From contig WOZA01000142.1 in assembly GCA_011620505.1 (NCBI GenBank), positions 1-7,619 of the forward strand: a DNA stretch of 7,619 bases, read 5' to 3'. Origin of the DNA: Anaerolineaceae bacterium. Its GTDB lineage: Bacteria; Chloroflexota; Anaerolineae; Anaerolineales; Anaerolineaceae. The translations under genes were made by a program, and so were the position numbers. Positions 6,072 through 7,619 of this stretch are shown here, piece by piece (position 1 is the stretch's first letter; each line of letters begins with the position of its first letter). The notes under the pieces were generated by a model. It was not told the origin of the DNA. It did no database searches and saw nothing but the letters and a program-made list of their open reading frames with translations.

Positions 6072-6396
6072 GTTAATCTCCTTGGAGTGATTTTATCAGA
6101 GGTTCGATCCAAAAGTCTAAGAGTCTCATTTCATGCCGCTTGTAAAAGCTCAATATATTTAAATATGGCAATGCTAACTTCGAACCTCAATACTATACGG
6201 CACCACTTGAAACATCAATCAGCCTGGCGTTTTGTGCTTGTTTTTTTCTCGGAGCACGATGCTTACTGGTCATCCAGGTATTTACCCGGGATACCTCTCT
6301 TGGTTGACTGTAGAAACAGCCTGGCTTCATTCCTGGGCCATGTCCTACCTCTTGCTAAGGGGAAGCTAATCGCTATAAGTGCTGGGGTTTTCTGTC
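6072..6396. other. Divergent spacer between ppiB and the small membrane protein
   Basis: About 325 nt without a secure gene. On the ppiB side it holds GAGGTTCGA (6099-6107) and its exact complement TCGAACCTC (6180-6188) flanking an ATATTTAAATAT palindrome (6155-6166). I could not pick a convincing ppiB promoter; a TTAGAC and TAAAAT pair just upstream of the ribosome binding site is the best guess, with overlong spacing. On the right lie a candidate promoter at 6352-6379 and a 36-codon open frame at 6259-6369, discussed under findings. Confidence 0.5.
6352..6379 (+). promoter_or_regulatory. Candidate promoter for the membrane protein/lipoprotein pair
   Basis: TTGCTA (6352-6357) and TATAAG (6374-6379) are 16 bp apart, matching the sigma70 consensus at 4 of 6 and 5 of 6 bases. 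Transcription would start near 6386, about 10 nt before the ATG at 6397, so the first gene would have almost no leader. The same short spacing from the -10 box to the ATG is seen at the dehydrogenase gene. Confidence 0.4.
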
Positions 6397-6588
6397 ATGA
6401 TTTGGAACGGTTTTCGGCTTGATCAACGTATCTGTTACCTCGTTTTGGCACTCCTGGCGCATGGATGGGTGGATGCCCTCATTCCCCTGACTGGAAAATT
6501 TGGTTGGGGAGTGTTAGCATTGAAAGGGATACTGGCCGGATTTACGGGTTTGTTATTGGTCTATGTTTTCTCTTCACGGAAGTATTAA
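6397..6588 (+). CDS. Small predicted membrane protein, unknown function
   Basis: A 63-residue hydrophobic protein that I do not recognise. Two membrane segments are likely, at about residues 12-30 and 36-57, joined by a short polar turn (T-G-K). The C-terminus S-S-R-K-Y is basic, which by the positive-inside rule would sit in the cytoplasm. An in-frame GTG at 6379 would add six residues, but it overlaps the last base of the candidate -10 box. No good ribosome binding site precedes either start, so translation from a nearly leaderless mRNA is possible. The stop is 16 nt before the lipoprotein start, suggesting co-transcription. The same frame upstream of two stop codons (TAA at 6367 and 6376) also reads like protein, so this could be the tail of a decayed longer gene. 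Confidence 0.5.
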   Translation: MIWNGFRLDQRICYLVLALLAHGWVDALIPLTGKFGWGVLALKGILAGFTGLLLVYVFSSRKY

Positions 6589-6604
6589 GGAAAAGAGGAT
6601 TCTC

Positions 6605-7051
6605 ATGATCAAAATCAGTTTGTACCGAGTTTTTGCCATTATTTTATTGGCTGTTCTGAGCTTGGGAGCGCTGAGCGGCTGCGCGGCTAAATTACCCGAA
6701 GGTTTTGATGAGGCTGAAGTTAAAACTGCTGCTGAAAATGTGATTGAGCTCTTGAATAAGCATGATAGCGATGGATTAACAGCTATTATGAACGAAGAAT
6801 GGAAAGCCAGCTTTCTCGATGTCAGTCAGTGGGAGGTATTCACAATACTGGAAGAAGCAGGAACGTTTCAAGAGATCACAGAAATGAAGACACGTGGCAG
6901 TAAGCAGAATGGCATTTCTTATGCGGTAGTTGTAGTCAAAGCGCAATACGAAATCCGAGAGATAACTTATACGCTCAGTTTCGATCACGATCTGAAACTG
7001 GCAGGTCTACAGTTACAATACGTGGTCTACTATATAGCCCATTTTCCATAA
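6605..7051 (+). CDS. DUF3887-like lipoprotein
   Basis: A 148-residue predicted lipoprotein. The N-terminus has a short basic region, a hydrophobic core (about residues 9-22) and a lipobox L-S-G-C with the lipidated cysteine at C26, so it should be anchored on the outer face of the cytoplasmic membrane. Residues 35-145 resemble DUF3887, a small alpha+beta domain of unknown function. An N-terminal helix pair contains A-A-E-N-V-I-E-L-L-N-K, and alternating beta strands follow (S-Y-A-V-V-V-V-K-A-Q-Y). Such domains are often attached to secreted hydrolases or occur as stand-alone lipoproteins; no enzyme domain is fused here. The start at 6605 is favoured because AGAGGA lies 5 nt upstream and the signal peptide is then standard; an in-frame ATG at 6563 would add 14 residues and overlap the upstream gene. 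It is probably co-transcribed with the small membrane protein. Confidence 0.8.
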   Translation: MIKISLYRVFAIILLAVLSLGALSGCAAKLPEGFDEAEVKTAAENVIELLNKHDSDGLTAIMNEEWKASFLDVSQWEVFTILEEAGTFQEITEMKTRGSKQNGISYAVVVVKAQYEIREITYTLSFDHDLKLAGLQLQYVVYYIAHFP

Positions 7052-7105
7052 ATTCATCAGGTCCTTTTAGTCAGTGCTGAGATTAAGATAGATTCTCCCG
7101 TTTAA

Positions 7106-7462
7106 TCAATCCTCATCAATCTCTATCAGGATCACACTCACCAGCCGTAAGTAAGCAGCTTGATTTGGGGCAATCTGGCTGACCCAAGATTTGCGCCTGA
7201 TCTCAAGATTGACCCGTTCCAGCTGTTGCTGCTGCGGCTGCGCCGTCGGTTAACCTCATGGAAATTAAACATGGTCAAGCTTTCCGGAATTTTCACCTCC
7301 ATCAAATCGACCAGATCGGAAGCCGTTTCAGCATGTTTGGATACGATCTTTTTTAGATACTGTTCTGCATGAGCCGCTTCGTTGGATTGAAGACCGCGTG
7401 GATATCCGCCGCCACCTGTTCCTATATTCCTTCTGGTAATGTACATTTAATGGACAGGTCAT
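7106..7462 (-). pseudogene. Broken gene of unknown function with two apparent frameshifts
   Basis: A good ribosome binding site (AAAGGAG, 6 nt spacing) precedes an ATG at 7462-7460, but that frame gives poor-looking protein and stops after 44 codons. The next frame, from an ATG at 7446 that directly follows an in-frame TAA and has no ribosome binding site of its own, reads well for about 65 residues (R-N-I-G-T-G-G-G-G-Y-P-R-G early, then L-K-K-I-V-S-K-H and L-V-D-L-M-E-V-K-I-P-E-S). Around 7247-7255 this frame degrades into Arg/Ser-rich sequence, although it stays open to 7138. From there the original frame reads well again for 47 codons (Q-L-E-R-V-N-L-E-I-R-R-K-S-W, then L-R-L-V-S-V-I-L-I-E-I-D-E-D) to a TGA at 7106. 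The simplest view is a gene of about 115 residues with compensating +1 and -1 shifts, from decay or sequencing error. I do not recognise the family. Alternatively only the 102-residue frame 7138-7446 is real. Confidence 0.45.
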
Positions 7463-7564
7463 GGTTTTCTCCTTTCAGTCTTTGTCAACTACAACGATAC
7501 CTTGACCGATTACTTGCTTGAATTTACAGAAACAATGTTACCCTAATAGAAAGGACGATGTAAG

Positions 7565-7619
7565 AACAAAAACAAGGCCTGTTCGGTGGAACAAGAGCCC
7601 TGTTTTTGTTGTGTTTTGT
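7565..7619. terminator. Large bidirectional terminator-like hairpin
   Basis: AACAAAAACA (7565-7574) pairs with TGTTTTTGTT (7601-7610). After one A-C mismatch, GGC (7576-7578) pairs with GCC (7597-7599), and inside a small bulge TGTTC (7580-7584) pairs with GAACA (7589-7593) across a GGTG loop. The A-rich left arm and T-rich right arm give a U-rich tail on either strand. It may mark the 3' end of a minus-strand gene to the right of the window. It could also stop read-through from the lipoprotein gene. Confidence 0.7.

Noticed and set aside
5781..6422. A 213-codon open frame on the plus strand
   Set aside because: It starts inside and antisense to the well-supported cyclophilin gene; its length comes from that gene's composition and it has no recognisable domain.
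6310..6430. Faint resemblance of one translated frame (L-G-H-V-L-P-L, then K-G-K-L-I-A-I-S-A-G-V-F) to glycerol-3-phosphate acyltransferase PlsY
   Set aside because: The match is short, lies in a different frame from the hydrophobic ORF, and the surrounding PlsY motifs are absent or in the wrong order. A database search would be needed before claiming a pseudogene.
7081..7107. GATTAA/TTAATC inverted repeat as a terminator for the lipoprotein gene
   Set aside because: The stem is only 6 AT-rich base pairs with a 15-nt loop and no U-run, too weak to call.
7160..7372. A 70-codon plus-strand open frame antisense to the broken gene
   Set aside because: It starts at TTG without a ribosome binding site and looks like an Arg/Leu-rich shadow of the opposite strand.

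Overview
This window reads as ordinary bacterial chromosome of moderate GC. The gene set is mostly housekeeping and amino-acid or energy metabolism: a cold-shock protein, a beta-hydroxyacid dehydrogenase, an archaeal-type phosphoglycerate mutase, an AmmeMemoRadiSam-type radical SAM enzyme, histidine ammonia-lyase and a cyclophilin. An anaerobic or facultative bacterium of the Chloroflexota (Anaerolineae-like) would fit. That assignment is inferred from the flavour of the proteins, not from a marker gene, and is only moderately secure. I see no rRNA, tRNA, CRISPR array, transposase or phage gene.

Layout. (1) 1-388: a cold-shock gene on the minus strand with a recognisable sigma70-type promoter and a leader of roughly 100 nt. 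(2) 389-710: a gene-free divergent spacer holding a tandem 9-bp repeat and a 63-nt imperfect inverted repeat. (3) 711-3967: three plus-strand genes, namely the dehydrogenase, ApgM and AmrS. A strong 12-bp hairpin separates ApgM from AmrS. (4) 4010-6071: a convergent minus-strand pair, cyclophilin then hutH, 25 nt apart and probably one transcript. (5) 6072-6396: a gene-free spacer with a candidate promoter. (6) 6397-7051: a small membrane protein followed 16 nt later by a DUF3887-like lipoprotein. (7) 7106-7462: a minus-strand gene of unknown function that appears broken by frameshifts. (8) 7565-7619: a large bidirectional terminator-like hairpin at the right edge.

The genes do not form one pathway. 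Phosphoglycerate mutase serves glycolysis, the dehydrogenase reduces or oxidises a small 3-hydroxyacid or semialdehyde, and HutH starts histidine breakdown without its usual partners in view. AmrS belongs to a conserved three-protein system of unsettled function, and its AMMECR1 and Memo partners are not in the window.

I did not find a clearly new multi-gene system. The points most worth a second look are the doubly frameshifted gene near 7106-7462, the His-to-Glu change at a predicted metal-ligand position of ApgM, the 63-nt inverted repeat before the dehydrogenase, and an 11-bp sequence shared by the upstream regions of the dehydrogenase and cyclophilin genes.
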